Origin: a virus
Reading direction: 5' to 3' (one strand)
IMG/VR virus record: IMGVR_UViG_3300037882_004575
Span: 1-46,085 of that record
DNA length: 46,085 nucleotides
The translations under genes and the position numbers were made by a program. This document shows positions 17,846-26,682 of the stretch, piece after piece; the stretch's first letter is position 1; every line of letters begins with the position of its first letter. The notes beneath the pieces are model-generated. The model saw only the letters and a program-made list of their open reading frames with translations. It had not been told where the DNA came from and did not search any database.

Positions 17846-18528
17846 ATAGTAGAATTAAACAGGGGATTATTGATCTCGCCCTCAAATCCGATAAAGAGAT
17901 TTGCGGTTTTATTTATAATGATTCGGGATTGGCCAAACTTTTTGAGTGTGAGAATATAGCTACAGATAAAGAGAATACTTTTGAAATTTCCGCCGAAGAT
18001 TATATTAAGTGCTTTAATTTAGGCAAGATTTACGGGATATATCACTCTCACGTTAATCAGGTTTCAGACTTCAGCATTCATGATAAAGAACTTTCCGAAG
18101 AAATGGGCATTCCTATTTATGTTTTTTCAATAAAAGATAACTTATTTAACTTGTTTATACCCAACGACTTAGACATTTCTGACTACGTTGGTCGGACATT
18201 CTGTTGGGGATTTGATGATTGTTACGGGTTGGTGAAGGATTTTTATAGAAAAGAGTATAGAATTATTCTATCGGATTACGAGCGAGACGAAAACTTTCGT
18301 AATTCAGATTTCGATATTGTAGGCGAACTAAATAAGAATGATTTCAAGAAGGTTGATAGCCCGGAGAAGGGTGACATCATTTTGTTTAAAGGAGTTAAAG
18401 GCGCGCCAAAACATCTAGCTATTTATATGGGCGAGGGAAAAATTCTTCACCATGGATATAAAAAGTTATCCTGTATCAAGGAACTTGGCGAATCAGCATT
18501 AAACATTGAAGGGGTTTACAGAAAATGA
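17842..18528 (+). CDS. Tail assembly protein gpK-like: JAMM peptidase plus NlpC/P60
   Basis: A 228-residue two-domain protein. Residues 1-110 are a Mov34/MPN (JAMM) metallopeptidase with the complete HxHx7Sx2D motif: H68, H70, S78, D81, and E19 as probable catalytic glutamate. Residues 115-228 are an NlpC/P60-type cysteine peptidase with 'DDCYGLV' (C127) and H191 in 'APKHLAIYMG'. Lambda gpK has the same two domains and acts at the tail tip. The ATG at 17842 was chosen because AGAGGAGGA lies 9 bases upstream and it forms an ATGA overlap with gpL; an in-frame ATG at 17764 would add residues that match nothing in the family. Confidence 0.9.
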   Translation: MNSRIKQGIIDLALKSDKEICGFIYNDSGLAKLFECENIATDKENTFEISAEDYIKCFNLGKIYGIYHSHVNQVSDFSIHDKELSEEMGIPIYVFSIKDNLFNLFIPNDLDISDYVGRTFCWGFDDCYGLVKDFYRKEYRIILSDYERDENFRNSDFDIVGELNKNDFKKVDSPEKGDIILFKGVKGAPKHLAIYMGEGKILHHGYKKLSCIKELGESALNIEGVYRK

Positions 18529-19190
18529 CCTTAACGACAATTCATTTAGGCGGAGTTCTAGGCAGAATGTTTGGCAAAAAATGGGAACTATATGTGAATA
18601 GTCCAGCGGAAGCAATTCGCGCAATTGATGTGAATGTGGGTGGTCGATTGAGGGAGTATTTGAGCACTAAGGGGTCCAAAAAATATTATAAGGTGGCGGT
18701 TCAAAATAAGAATAATTTGCTGAGCAAAGATGAAATAGGTGGGAGAACTGGAAGTGGAGATATTTTTATTTTACCAACAATTAGGGGCGCGGGCGATGAT
18801 GGTGGACTTTTACAGATTATTATTGGGGTTGTCTTAATTGTCGCTACTTGGGGCGCGGCCACGGCAGGTGTGATTGCTTATGGATCAACAGCGGCAACAA
18901 TAGGATTTGGGCTTGGAGCATCTATGGTATTGGGAGGTATAGTTCAAATGCTAACTCCTCAGCCAAAGATGACCAAAGATAAGGAGGGGAAGGGTTCAAC
19001 TTTATTTCCCGGTGGTGCGGTCGCGATTGAGCAAGGGAATGCGGTCCCGCTAATTTATGGCCGAATACTAACAAGCGCAGTTCCAATCAATATTAGTATT
19101 AACAACTATCAAGAATCAAATAAAAGTCAGGCGGATATTGAATTTCCCGTTAGAATAGATTTACCCGATGGCTCCTTCTATTACCAGTGA
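18525..19190 (+). CDS. Tail assembly protein gpI-like
   Basis: A 221-residue protein that follows gpK with an ATGA overlap. It shows the gpI layout: an N-terminal ubiquitin-like part ('LGGVLGRMFGKKWELYVNSP', 'AIRAIDVN'), then a hydrophobic Gly/Ala-rich double segment at about residues 88-145 (LLQIIIGVVLIVATWGAA and GFGLGASMVLGGIVQMLTP), then a short C-terminal strand region. In lambda, gpI is needed for tail-tip assembly and works with gpJ. The gene ends 6 bases before gpJ. Confidence 0.85.
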   Translation: MTLTTIHLGGVLGRMFGKKWELYVNSPAEAIRAIDVNVGGRLREYLSTKGSKKYYKVAVQNKNNLLSKDEIGGRTGSGDIFILPTIRGAGDDGGLLQIIIGVVLIVATWGAATAGVIAYGSTAATIGFGLGASMVLGGIVQMLTPQPKMTKDKEGKGSTLFPGGAVAIEQGNAVPLIYGRILTSAVPINISINNYQESNKSQADIEFPVRIDLPDGSFYYQ

Positions 19191-19196
19191 CCTATT

Positions 19197-22100
19197 ATGG
19201 CCTCTAAACCTGCAAAACCCACTTCAGTTCCCCCCGCCGGATACGCTTGGAAATATAGTAATGGAGCGTGGAGCCTCATACTAAAGAATGATACCAAACG
19301 GCAAGTTTCCATCATTCAACAGAACGGCGGTTATAATGATTTGATTCCGGGTGCGGCAACAGGCTCAGCGGCACTTGAAACGATTTTCACGAAAGAAAAG
19401 AAATCAACATTAGTTTCTAAATCAGTTTGGAAAATAACAGACTTGCTTGGTGAGGGGCCAATATCTGGTTTTTTCTATAATTCCGGCATTTATGGATCAG
19501 ATCCCTTAACGTCAACCTATTTCGATGGTGTTCGAGTTAGGAATTTAGACGGTAATTATAACTTTAACTTATCGGGATTTTCGGGCTCAGCCAGCGCGAA
19601 ATCATTTGAATTTAATTATACTCTAGGGACAAGTGGGCAATCAGGAATACCGGGCTTCAATAAAACAGAGGTATTTCTTCCGTTAAGCGCGAACACGAAT
19701 GTCTCCAAACTGCCATCGTCTCTTGGCGTTCCAAAAGATGTTATATTCACGATCAATAAGAAAGATTATATTGACATTGAAGGGATTAAATTAACCTTAC
19801 GGGTTCCGGCTCTATATCATATTAAGAATGATGGAAGCAAAAAAGGGTTGCAAATTCTTTATTCGGTTAAGGCTAGAAAGGATAATGGTACTGAAATTGA
19901 TCTTTTGCCAGAGAGATTAGTGGCCTCGACATTTGATGAATTGTTACAAAAATGGAATTTCGAGAAACGAAAAGTCGGGGCGATTTTGGGCATTGCAAAT
20001 TCCCCCTATCTAACGACCCGCCCAATTTATCATAGCATATTCCAAGATTCTTGGTCTCGTTTAACGATTAGGGTGGTCAGAGAAAATGAAAATGTGGTGA
20101 GCGACCGAGATCAAAACGAATTATTTGTCGATTCCGTTGCGGCCCTTTGTTCAAATAAGTATTCCTACCCGAATAGTTCTATCGCGGGGATGATTTTTAA
20201 CTCAGATCAAATCACGCAAATTCCCGTCAGATCTTACGATTTAATGGGGCTTCTCCTTGATGTTCCAGAAGGATACGTGCCGACAAAAATTAACCCTGAT
20301 GGAAGTTTCACGGCGGCTTCTTACCCTTCTATTTGGTTAGGGAATTTTTCAACGAATAAAAAGTGGACTAATAACCCAGCGTGGGTTTTTTACGACCTTT
20401 TAACAAACAGGCGATATGGCTTAGGGAACTATTTCGCCGCGAGTCAAATTGATAAATGGACACTGTATGAAATTGCAAAATATTGCGATGAAATGGTTGA
20501 TGATGGAGATGGCGGACTAGAACCGCGCTTTACCTGTAATACATCAATCTCAACAAGAGAGGCCGCGTATGAGTTAATCCAAGATTTGGCGTCCTGTTTT
20601 CAAGGGATGACCTATTGGGCGAATGGGAAAATCTTCGTTAATGCGTCGAAAACATATCCGTCCGTTTATGATTTTACAAATGCCAATGTAATCGATGGGA
20701 ATTTCTTATACTCTGATACCGCACGTAATACTAGGTCAACTGTAATTAAGGTAAAGTGGCGAGATCCCGACCTATTATTTAAGGAGGATGTTTTAAAAAT
20801 TGAAGACCCCGATGGAATATTGAAATATGGATATATTGAGAAGGATATTCAGGCTTTTGGTTGTACATCAAGGGGTTTGGCTACGCGCGTTGCAAACTGG
20901 ATTCTTGAATCAGAGCGCCTTCTAACTGAGACTGTAACATTTCAAACATCCTTAGAGGGTATCTATTTGCGCCCCGGGGATAATTTCAACATTTACGATA
21001 ACTTCGTTAATAATAAAAGTCAAGGCGGGCGCATATTAAAATTAGAAACCTCCTTAACTGGGATTCACTTAGACCGCCCTGTGAATTTAGATGTTGGTAA
21101 AACATACGAATTATCCCTTGTCCGCCCGCAGTTTAACTATAGTGATGTTTCGGAAGTTACTGGATCGAATCAATTTTCTGGTATAAGAAACCCACAAATT
21201 GACGCACGAACGGTTTCCTCGGTTGCCGGGAGCGGGTTAACATTTATTGGAGTTAATAGCGCGTTTGGAACGGGGATACAAAACGGTGCGATTTGGATTT
21301 TATCCTCAACATCATCAGGAATTTACAACGATGCATCCCGAACATTCCGGTGTTTAGCGGCGTCCGAGTTAGAACCCGGGATTATTGAGGTTTTGGGAGT
21401 GGAGAATAACACGGGAATCGTTTATCGCGCGTCAACGGGTTATTATGCTAATAATATAAATGTAATTCCGAATGTTTTAGACCCAATTGATCCACCCTCA
21501 AATCTATCAGTTGGCTACTACACGGGTTTGCAATTAGGCCAATTCCAATTTAACTATCAATTAAATTGGGTTGATAGTCCATCGACGAACTTATCCTATT
21601 ATCAAATTTCGGGCAAGATTGGAACGGGCGATTATATTGATATTGCCGAGGTTAATGCAACCGGCTATACAAGTCCATTTACTGAGAGCGGTTATTATCA
21701 ATTTAGATTAGGGGCAGTTAGTGACGAGGGAGTTCACTCAAGTTACATTACCGGCGGAATATTATTCTCGTTAACTAGTAATCCATTAGGCGGGCCACCG
21801 GAAATTTCTGGGATTCAGGTTGATTATAATGCTGATATCGATAGAACGCCAACTGGTTACGTAAATAATGATTTCTCAATAAATTGGCAAATGGAAGCGG
21901 GCGAAGAGGAGGGGTATTTCTCGGCTAAAAGCGCCTTTTTCTCGGGTTATAAAGTATCTATTCTGAACCCAGATTCGGACGCGGTTTTATTAACGGACAA
22001 CCTAAACGATCCCAACCTAAACTCGTACTTTTTCGACCGCGAAGTTTTAACTGGGTTAGGTTTAAACCGGCGCGATACAAAAATTCGCCTAACCAGTCAT

Positions 22101-22907
22101 GATATTTTCGGGGCGAGTACAACTCCAATTGATACCGTATTTTACGATCATCCCGCGCGCGCACCCGTGACTAGCGGATTTATTCAGACGGTCGGCGGAT
22201 TAAATTACTCAATGATTCCGGATAGTAGGGACCTTGATTTGAGTGGATCTTATTTATGGGCTAATGAATCAAACTCATTCATACCAACGTTCAGTAATCA
22301 TAGCACCTCATCAAGTGAGACAGAAGGGTTTTTAGCCAATTCCTTCTCAGATATATTTTACGTTTGGTTTTCCCTAATTGATAATTTCGGCACGGGCGGG
22401 AGCCAGATTTATGGGCCGGTTGAGGTTGAGCCCACTGTTTCTATCGTTACTGGCATTCAGGCTTTTGGGAGCCCTTACCTAAAGGGTGGTGTAACCTTAT
22501 CCGGTGTTGGCGGAGTTAATTTGAGCCAAAATGGCCAAACAATCTTTATCAGCGGCGAACGGAGCCCCTTTAATTTAGGATTTTTCTTGGACAATGCGCC
22601 CGACGAAACGGGAATAGCGATGGGTGAACTAATCTCGTCAAAAGGATTCGTTTTTACAGGATATTCGGTTAGTTGCCGGACAGTGGGCTCAGCCAACTTA
22701 AGCGGTCTTCTGTATCATTGCGCCTTAGATAACAGTGATAAAACATCGCTTGGAAGTTACGGATTGGTTGCGGGGCAAACGAATCGGACGCAGGGATTAC
22801 CTTATGTAACAGTTCCTCAATCAAGGAAGATCGGGTATGATGTAACCTCGTTACCAACTGATGCGGAAAAGATTAGCCTAGGAATATTCGGCTTCGACGT
22901 GAAATAA
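19197..22907 (+). CDS. gpJ-like central tail tip / host specificity protein
   Basis: A 1236-residue protein in gpJ position. Recognised parts: residues 65-90 'LVSKSVWKITDLLGEGPISG' (the gpJ/TipJ family opening); about 380-480 the phage-tail_3 type region (PAWVFYDLLTNRRYGLG; 'EPRFTCNTSISTREAAYELI'; 'ASCFQGMTYWANGKIFV'); about 765-860 a fibronectin type III-like domain (PPSNLSVGYY; YYQISGKIG); then a beta-rich C-terminal 200 residues with 'GGVTLSGVGGVNLSQNGQTI', probably fibre-like. gpJ hubs bind the host receptor with the C-terminus. Length is close to lambda gpJ (1132). The first codon follows 'ctattatgg' without a clear Shine-Dalgarno; coupling from gpI is likely. Confidence 0.88.
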   Translation: MASKPAKPTSVPPAGYAWKYSNGAWSLILKNDTKRQVSIIQQNGGYNDLIPGAATGSAALETIFTKEKKSTLVSKSVWKITDLLGEGPISGFFYNSGIYGSDPLTSTYFDGVRVRNLDGNYNFNLSGFSGSASAKSFEFNYTLGTSGQSGIPGFNKTEVFLPLSANTNVSKLPSSLGVPKDVIFTINKKDYIDIEGIKLTLRVPALYHIKNDGSKKGLQILYSVKARKDNGTEIDLLPERLVASTFDELLQKWNFEKRKVGAILGIANSPYLTTRPIYHSIFQDSWSRLTIRVVRENENVVSDRDQNELFVDSVAALCSNKYSYPNSSIAGMIFNSDQITQIPVRSYDLMGLLLDVPEGYVPTKINPDGSFTAASYPSIWLGNFSTNKKWTNNPAWVFYDLLTNRRYGLGNYFAASQIDKWTLYEIAKYCDEMVDDGDGGLEPRFTCNTSISTREAAYELIQDLASCFQGMTYWANGKIFVNASKTYPSVYDFTNANVIDGNFLYSDTARNTRSTVIKVKWRDPDLLFKEDVLKIEDPDGILKYGYIEKDIQAFGCTSRGLATRVANWILESERLLTETVTFQTSLEGIYLRPGDNFNIYDNFVNNKSQGGRILKLETSLTGIHLDRPVNLDVGKTYELSLVRPQFNYSDVSEVTGSNQFSGIRNPQIDARTVSSVAGSGLTFIGVNSAFGTGIQNGAIWILSSTSSGIYNDASRTFRCLAASELEPGIIEVLGVENNTGIVYRASTGYYANNINVIPNVLDPIDPPSNLSVGYYTGLQLGQFQFNYQLNWVDSPSTNLSYYQISGKIGTGDYIDIAEVNATGYTSPFTESGYYQFRLGAVSDEGVHSSYITGGILFSLTSNPLGGPPEISGIQVDYNADIDRTPTGYVNNDFSINWQMEAGEEEGYFSAKSAFFSGYKVSILNPDSDAVLLTDNLNDPNLNSYFFDREVLTGLGLNRRDTKIRLTSHDIFGASTTPIDTVFYDHPARAPVTSGFIQTVGGLNYSMIPDSRDLDLSGSYLWANESNSFIPTFSNHSTSSSETEGFLANSFSDIFYVWFSLIDNFGTGGSQIYGPVEVEPTVSIVTGIQAFGSPYLKGGVTLSGVGGVNLSQNGQTIFISGERSPFNLGFFLDNAPDETGIAMGELISSKGFVFTGYSVSCRTVGSANLSGLLYHCALDNSDKTSLGSYGLVAGQTNRTQGLPYVTVPQSRKIGYDVTSLPTDAEKISLGIFGFDVK

Positions 22908-22909
22908 TC

Positions 22910-24214
22910 ATGTATCCGTTCAATTTAATCGCGCCACAGAATAAGATTTGCTTCACCGATTATGGTCACTCCTCGGGGAAGTGGTGCGGAGCTAAGGGGC
23001 GTGTTTTTCAAACGGCTGGCATTTTTGATAGCGGAATTCTATTTGGTTCTGGCGGCGGGATAAGAAAAAATTTTAGCTCGCAAGAGCTAAATCAATTCAC
23101 CGTAGAGCATTGGACAAACATTGCTGAGACAGGAGTTTTATTTAAAGCGGGAAATTTAGAATATGGAGTTGTCCAGTCTGGCCCAAGTTATTTTTATAAT
23201 TTAGGAAATGGGAATGTGACAGGATCGGTTCTTGATCCTTCATGGAATCATTATGCCTTAAGCATAACTGGATATTCGTACGGAACGGGATCTTTCTTGA
23301 CAGATTTTGGAAGATACAAAGCTCATTTAGAGGGGGATTTTTTACTGACAGGAGGATACTTTGGCAAAGGATTTGGTTTTAAGTCCGCGTTTGGATCATC
23401 AGCAGATGGAACAGGGGCTTCCCTTGGGATTAGCGAGGTAGTATCACATACATTCCAAGTATGGACATATATCAAGTCCTCTGCCAGTTTGGGCAACCCA
23501 TCTATAAGAATTCTTTTCCCGACTGCTGATTTTACGAGAACCGAATATATATTTATGGGTCATGGAAATGGCCAAGCTAGTGGATATTTTGATATAGGAG
23601 GAGCAGGTGGTCTTTGTAGTGACGTGGGATGCTTTAGCCTTGACATACCAACCGGAGTTTGGACGAATATATCTGTATCAATTAACTATGACGGAACCAG
23701 CAAGATTGCATCTGGGTTTTTAAATGGCGAGCTACGCAAAACAGGACTATTTGCACTTAATAGCTTTACTGGAAACAGTAGAAAAGATGTAGAGGTAAGC
23801 GTGGATGAAGATGGCGATATTATAGACGAGGTTCGTTTTTGGTCAGGAGCATTATCTTCGGGAGAAATATGGAGTAATTATAATTCTGTTATTACGAGTC
23901 CATTTGGTGAGCCAAATTTATTACATTACTATAGGTTTGATAGCCCGGGGGAATATGTTGGCGAACAAAGATATTCTTTTTACAAAAACGGCCAATTAGA
24001 ATATACTGGCCTATTCACGGGGATTGAGACCAGCTTAGTATTAAACCGGGCGATTTTAGGCAACAAAGCGACGGGAAATTTTGATGAATTTCGTTTATGG
24101 TCCGGGGTTAGGACATCTGGGGAAATATATGCGCACTATAATGCCCGACTTACGGGATTTTCTGGATTCCGCGAATCGGGCCTATTATCTTACCTACCTT
24201 TCGAGAATTATTAA
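22910..24214 (+). CDS. LamG/concanavalin-like tail protein, probable receptor-binding or decoration protein
   Basis: A 434-residue protein two bases after gpJ. It carries LamG (jelly-roll lectin) signatures twice. 'IDEVRFWSGALSSGEIWSNY' (about 305-324) and 'FDEFRLWSGVRTSGEIYAHY' (391-410) are both the 'DEvRiWs..ls..EI...Y' strand-helix that closes a LamG domain. The N-terminal part (35-120, ending SWNHYALSITG) lacks a closing motif of its own and is best completed by residues 352-434. The second complete domain (about 130-345) therefore seems inserted into the first. Likely function: glycan binding at the tail tip. The stop codon overlaps the stop of the convergent gene at 24211. Confidence 0.7.
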   Translation: MYPFNLIAPQNKICFTDYGHSSGKWCGAKGRVFQTAGIFDSGILFGSGGGIRKNFSSQELNQFTVEHWTNIAETGVLFKAGNLEYGVVQSGPSYFYNLGNGNVTGSVLDPSWNHYALSITGYSYGTGSFLTDFGRYKAHLEGDFLLTGGYFGKGFGFKSAFGSSADGTGASLGISEVVSHTFQVWTYIKSSASLGNPSIRILFPTADFTRTEYIFMGHGNGQASGYFDIGGAGGLCSDVGCFSLDIPTGVWTNISVSINYDGTSKIASGFLNGELRKTGLFALNSFTGNSRKDVEVSVDEDGDIIDEVRFWSGALSSGEIWSNYNSVITSPFGEPNLLHYYRFDSPGEYVGEQRYSFYKNGQLEYTGLFTGIETSLVLNRAILGNKATGNFDEFRLWSGVRTSGEIYAHYNARLTGFSGFRESGLLSYLPFENY

Positions 24215-24987
24215 GTACGCTTTTTTGAGTCCCGGATTAGGTTAATTAAAGTGTATATATCATTCGGACAGATGTCCTTAATCGTTTTCCATGCGGATGG
24301 ATCTTCGCGCATCTTATCCTTATAGGCACTGATTACCGTGCGCTTTAATATTTCAAAATTCATCTCGGGCTCCTTTTTTTTCATTTCCGACTCAAGGAGA
24401 CTTAAGGGGCTAAAACCGGCGATTGGTTGGGTTTCCGGGCTTGTAGTTTCTACATTCGAAAATTCATCCTTACCTAAGATCTTTATTTTCAAAAAGTTAC
24501 GTAAACACCGGATTAGGGCACGATTCTCGGCAGTAGCGGCCAGATAAAAAGCCCATTCGCTCATTTTGTTTTTCCCAATTGGTGCGGCATTATTTTTAGT
24601 TGCCTCTCCGATACCAGAAAAAACTACCTCGCGCATTTCTGTTTCAAAATTTGGTAGGAAGGTGATTTTACATTCAACGACAACTGCGCCATCCGAACCG
24701 TAAACCGGCCTTGAATATTCAACTTTACTGTAGCCACGCAAATCTAGAAGATATCTTGTTGCGGAAAGCAACATTAAGCGTTGATGGTCTTCAACCTCTA
24801 AGACACTTGCCTCGGATAATGGCTTTCCTAATTTTTCGACAATTTGATTTTCGTAAGATTTATTAATCACTAGATGCTCGGCGGGAATCATTGCCTTCCA
24901 ATCTACTAAATTATCAGAGGTAAAGCGGTAGTCGTAGCCTTCTTTCAGTCCAAATTCATTACGCTTAGAGATTTGTGGGATTTCCAT
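24211..24987 (-). CDS. Putative single-strand annealing / recombination protein
   Basis: A 258-residue soluble protein. The middle contains beta strands (VVVECKITFLPNFETEMREV) followed by 'SGIGEATKNNAAP' and then a helix 'AATAENRALIRCLRNFLKI' (about 150-170). That order, a small-residue strand then an A-ET/N-RAL-R helix, resembles Rad52-like and related phage ssDNA-annealing proteins. SSB in the same leftward block supports a recombination role. The C-terminal 80 residues are basic and helical. No enzyme motif was seen, and other DNA-binding roles are possible. It is last in the leftward unit, 6 bases after the YopX-like gene. Confidence 0.4.
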   Translation of the reverse strand: MEIPQISKRNEFGLKEGYDYRFTSDNLVDWKAMIPAEHLVINKSYENQIVEKLGKPLSEASVLEVEDHQRLMLLSATRYLLDLRGYSKVEYSRPVYGSDGAVVVECKITFLPNFETEMREVVFSGIGEATKNNAAPIGKNKMSEWAFYLAATAENRALIRCLRNFLKIKILGKDEFSNVETTSPETQPIAGFSPLSLLESEMKKKEPEMNFEILKRTVISAYKDKMREDPSAWKTIKDICPNDIYTLINLIRDSKKRT

Positions 24988-24993
24988 GTTAAA

Positions 24994-25422
24994 TTATTTT
25001 GTTAAAAGTTCGGGGTTTTCGTAGATGTTACCAATCACCTCTAATTCGTAGTCGGCGATTCCAACCGGGTCAAGGTAAGCGGAACTAACTCTAGAATTTC
25101 CATCGTAGGGCAAATCTTTTATTTCTTTCATTCTAAAGGATGCCTCATCATTGTTAAAATAACATTCAAAAAGTATTTCATACCTACTTTTTATAACATC
25201 GCCTTCGTAAATTTCTTTTCCGTTTTTATCAGTTAAACCGGTAAACTGCTGAATAATATTTTCCTCTTTGGGAAGACCAACTATTGCCTGTTCAGTTCTG
25301 CCGTCATCATGAACCGCAACAAAATGACTTCCAATATTTCCGGGACAATCAATAACGGCAACATGATTAATCCATTGTTTGTGTTTTAAGTTCCAAACCC
25401 TAAATTTAAAGATTCTGTTCAT
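24994..25422 (-). CDS. YopX-like protein 1
   Basis: A 142-residue protein of the YopX family: it opens MNRIFKFRVWNLKHKQW and carries the core 'IIQQFTGLTDKNGKEIYEGD', then a variable middle and the closing 'VIGNIYENPELL'. YopX-like proteins are common in phages; their function is unknown. The ATG at 25422 was chosen over an in-frame GTG six codons upstream because all four YopX copies here begin with M-[NS]-R-x-[IF]-KFRVW and because a promoter (25431-25459) ends 8 bases before it, which would exclude the GTG. Three paralogs lie at 32730, 33712 and 34140. Confidence 0.85.
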   Translation of the reverse strand: MNRIFKFRVWNLKHKQWINHVAVIDCPGNIGSHFVAVHDDGRTEQAIVGLPKEENIIQQFTGLTDKNGKEIYEGDVIKSRYEILFECYFNNDEASFRMKEIKDLPYDGNSRVSSAYLDPVGIADYELEVIGNIYENPELLTK

Positions 25423-25430
25423 AAAACATG

Positions 25431-25459
25431 AATATGACACAATTTATCAGTCAAGTCAA
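25431..25459 (-). promoter_or_regulatory. Sigma-70-like promoter of YopX-like gene 1 (leaderless geometry)
   Basis: On the minus strand TTGACT (25459-25454), a 17-base spacer and CATATT (25436-25431) precede the ATG at 25422 by 8 bases. Transcription would begin at about the start codon. No Shine-Dalgarno is present. A second TTGACT overlaps the first (25454-25449) but gives no good -10. Confidence 0.5.
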
Positions 25460-25461
25460 GG

Positions 25462-26682
25462 CTAAACCTGCTGGTCAAACATATAAAAGTAATCTTGTTC
25501 GCGCCAAAACTCCTCGTGGTCTGGCACTTGGGAGATATTTTTACTAAAATCTTCCGTTGGCAAATCCATTAAATAGTGAAATTTTGATAAGTAAACTTTA
25601 CCTCGCGCCAGAAGGTATTTATTTGATTTAAACCATGTGGATGGCTTAATCTCAAGGTTAAACTGAGGATCATTCAGATAGCGGCGCGTGTCTGAGATGA
25701 AGTTATCCCTAGTTTTGTGGTTTGCCTTAATGATTTGGCAATAATCAAAGAATTCCAACCGCTTACGACTCAATTCATCCCCATCTAACTCTAATGTAAA
25801 GCACTGTAATTTTAGGCCAATTGATTTAAGAATTTTAATATATTCCGTGGTGATTAAAGAGTCTTTTATAAATTCAATAGTCAAAATATCCACATTCCCT
25901 TTGAGTTGGGCCAAACCATTCGGATTAATGGGGCGATTGGTGAGGATATTTAACTTACGAATTTGTAGCGTTTGAAATAAGATTTCCTCAGACCCGCCTA
26001 GATCAAATCGCGCGAGGGGGATTGAACCTTTGGCGAAGTCGGCACCTAATGGCATGTCGGGCACATATTCTAGCATAGGAGAGTTGAACCGTTGCCCAAT
26101 GAATAGGGATTTGCGGTTTAAATGGATTGATGCGCCGAGGATTTTGAAGACGCTATTAACGACCTCCTCTGGAGAAATTAATGCAATTGTGGATTCTTGT
26201 TCGTTGTTAGAAAATGTCGGATTACGATTCCAGCGATGAGATTCAATGGGGATACTAGCGGGGTGATACTGATAGGCAAAGTGGTTGGCGGAACTTGTTG
26301 GCCCGAAAGGTGTTACGACCGGAATATTTAAATAACCAGCTCGATGCTGACTCCACGAATCATTGCCTAAAAGCATTATTGCCCGTTTGATTAAGTAATT
26401 CGTTTGATGGAGAGAAGTTTGCCCCATGAGGTGAACGCATCCCGGAATGGGTTGATCTTCTTTGCCGCCAATTTGATAAATAGTGATACCATTTTGCTCA
26501 AAAATAGGGCCTAGAATTGAGATTACTTCCTGATAGTAGGGATAATTTTTACTGGCCATTCCGCTACTTGCGTGAAGTAAAATATAAGGGCCTTCTTTGG
26601 GCAGAGGAAAATATTTCTCGGCAAGGAACTGATTACCAATTTTTAAACCAGTCGCTAAACTATAAGATGGGAGTAATTTCAT
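25462..26682 (-). CDS. GT9 (heptosyltransferase-like) C-terminal half plus extra domain; 3' part of a frameshifted gene
   Basis: A 406-residue reading frame that begins inside a GT9 fold. Residues 32-50 (GPYILLHASSGMASKNYP) and 75-135 ('YQIGGKEDQPIPG'; 'LLGNDSWSQHRAGYLNIPVV'; 'TPFGPTSS') are the nucleotide-sugar half of GT9/ADP-heptose transferases. The N-terminal half is encoded at the end of the upstream gene in another frame. In this frame the sequence is open for about 30 codons upstream of the ATG and reads like GT9 (DFYPSSPKLPIELQSYFARM), so the ATG is probably internal. About 220 further residues (AQLKGNVDILTIEF...) form a domain I cannot name. The stop is TAG. Confidence 0.65.
   Translation of the reverse strand: MKLLPSYSLATGLKIGNQFLAEKYFPLPKEGPYILLHASSGMASKNYPYYQEVISILGPIFEQNGITIYQIGGKEDQPIPGCVHLMGQTSLHQTNYLIKRAIMLLGNDSWSQHRAGYLNIPVVTPFGPTSSANHFAYQYHPASIPIESHRWNRNPTFSNNEQESTIALISPEEVVNSVFKILGASIHLNRKSLFIGQRFNSPMLEYVPDMPLGADFAKGSIPLARFDLGGSEEILFQTLQIRKLNILTNRPINPNGLAQLKGNVDILTIEFIKDSLITTEYIKILKSIGLKLQCFTLELDGDELSRKRLEFFDYCQIIKANHKTRDNFISDTRRYLNDPQFNLEIKPSTWFKSNKYLLARGKVYLSKFHYLMDLPTEDFSKNISQVPDHEEFWREQDYFYMFDQQV

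Noticed and set aside
24249-24260. Further AGTGTA copy on the plus strand
   Set aside because: It lies inside the coding sequence of the leftward gene with no rightward gene behind it; treated as chance.
25423-25440. Longer YopX-like protein 1 from GTG 25440
   Set aside because: The other three copies begin at the Met before KFRVW, and the predicted RNA start lies downstream of the GTG.
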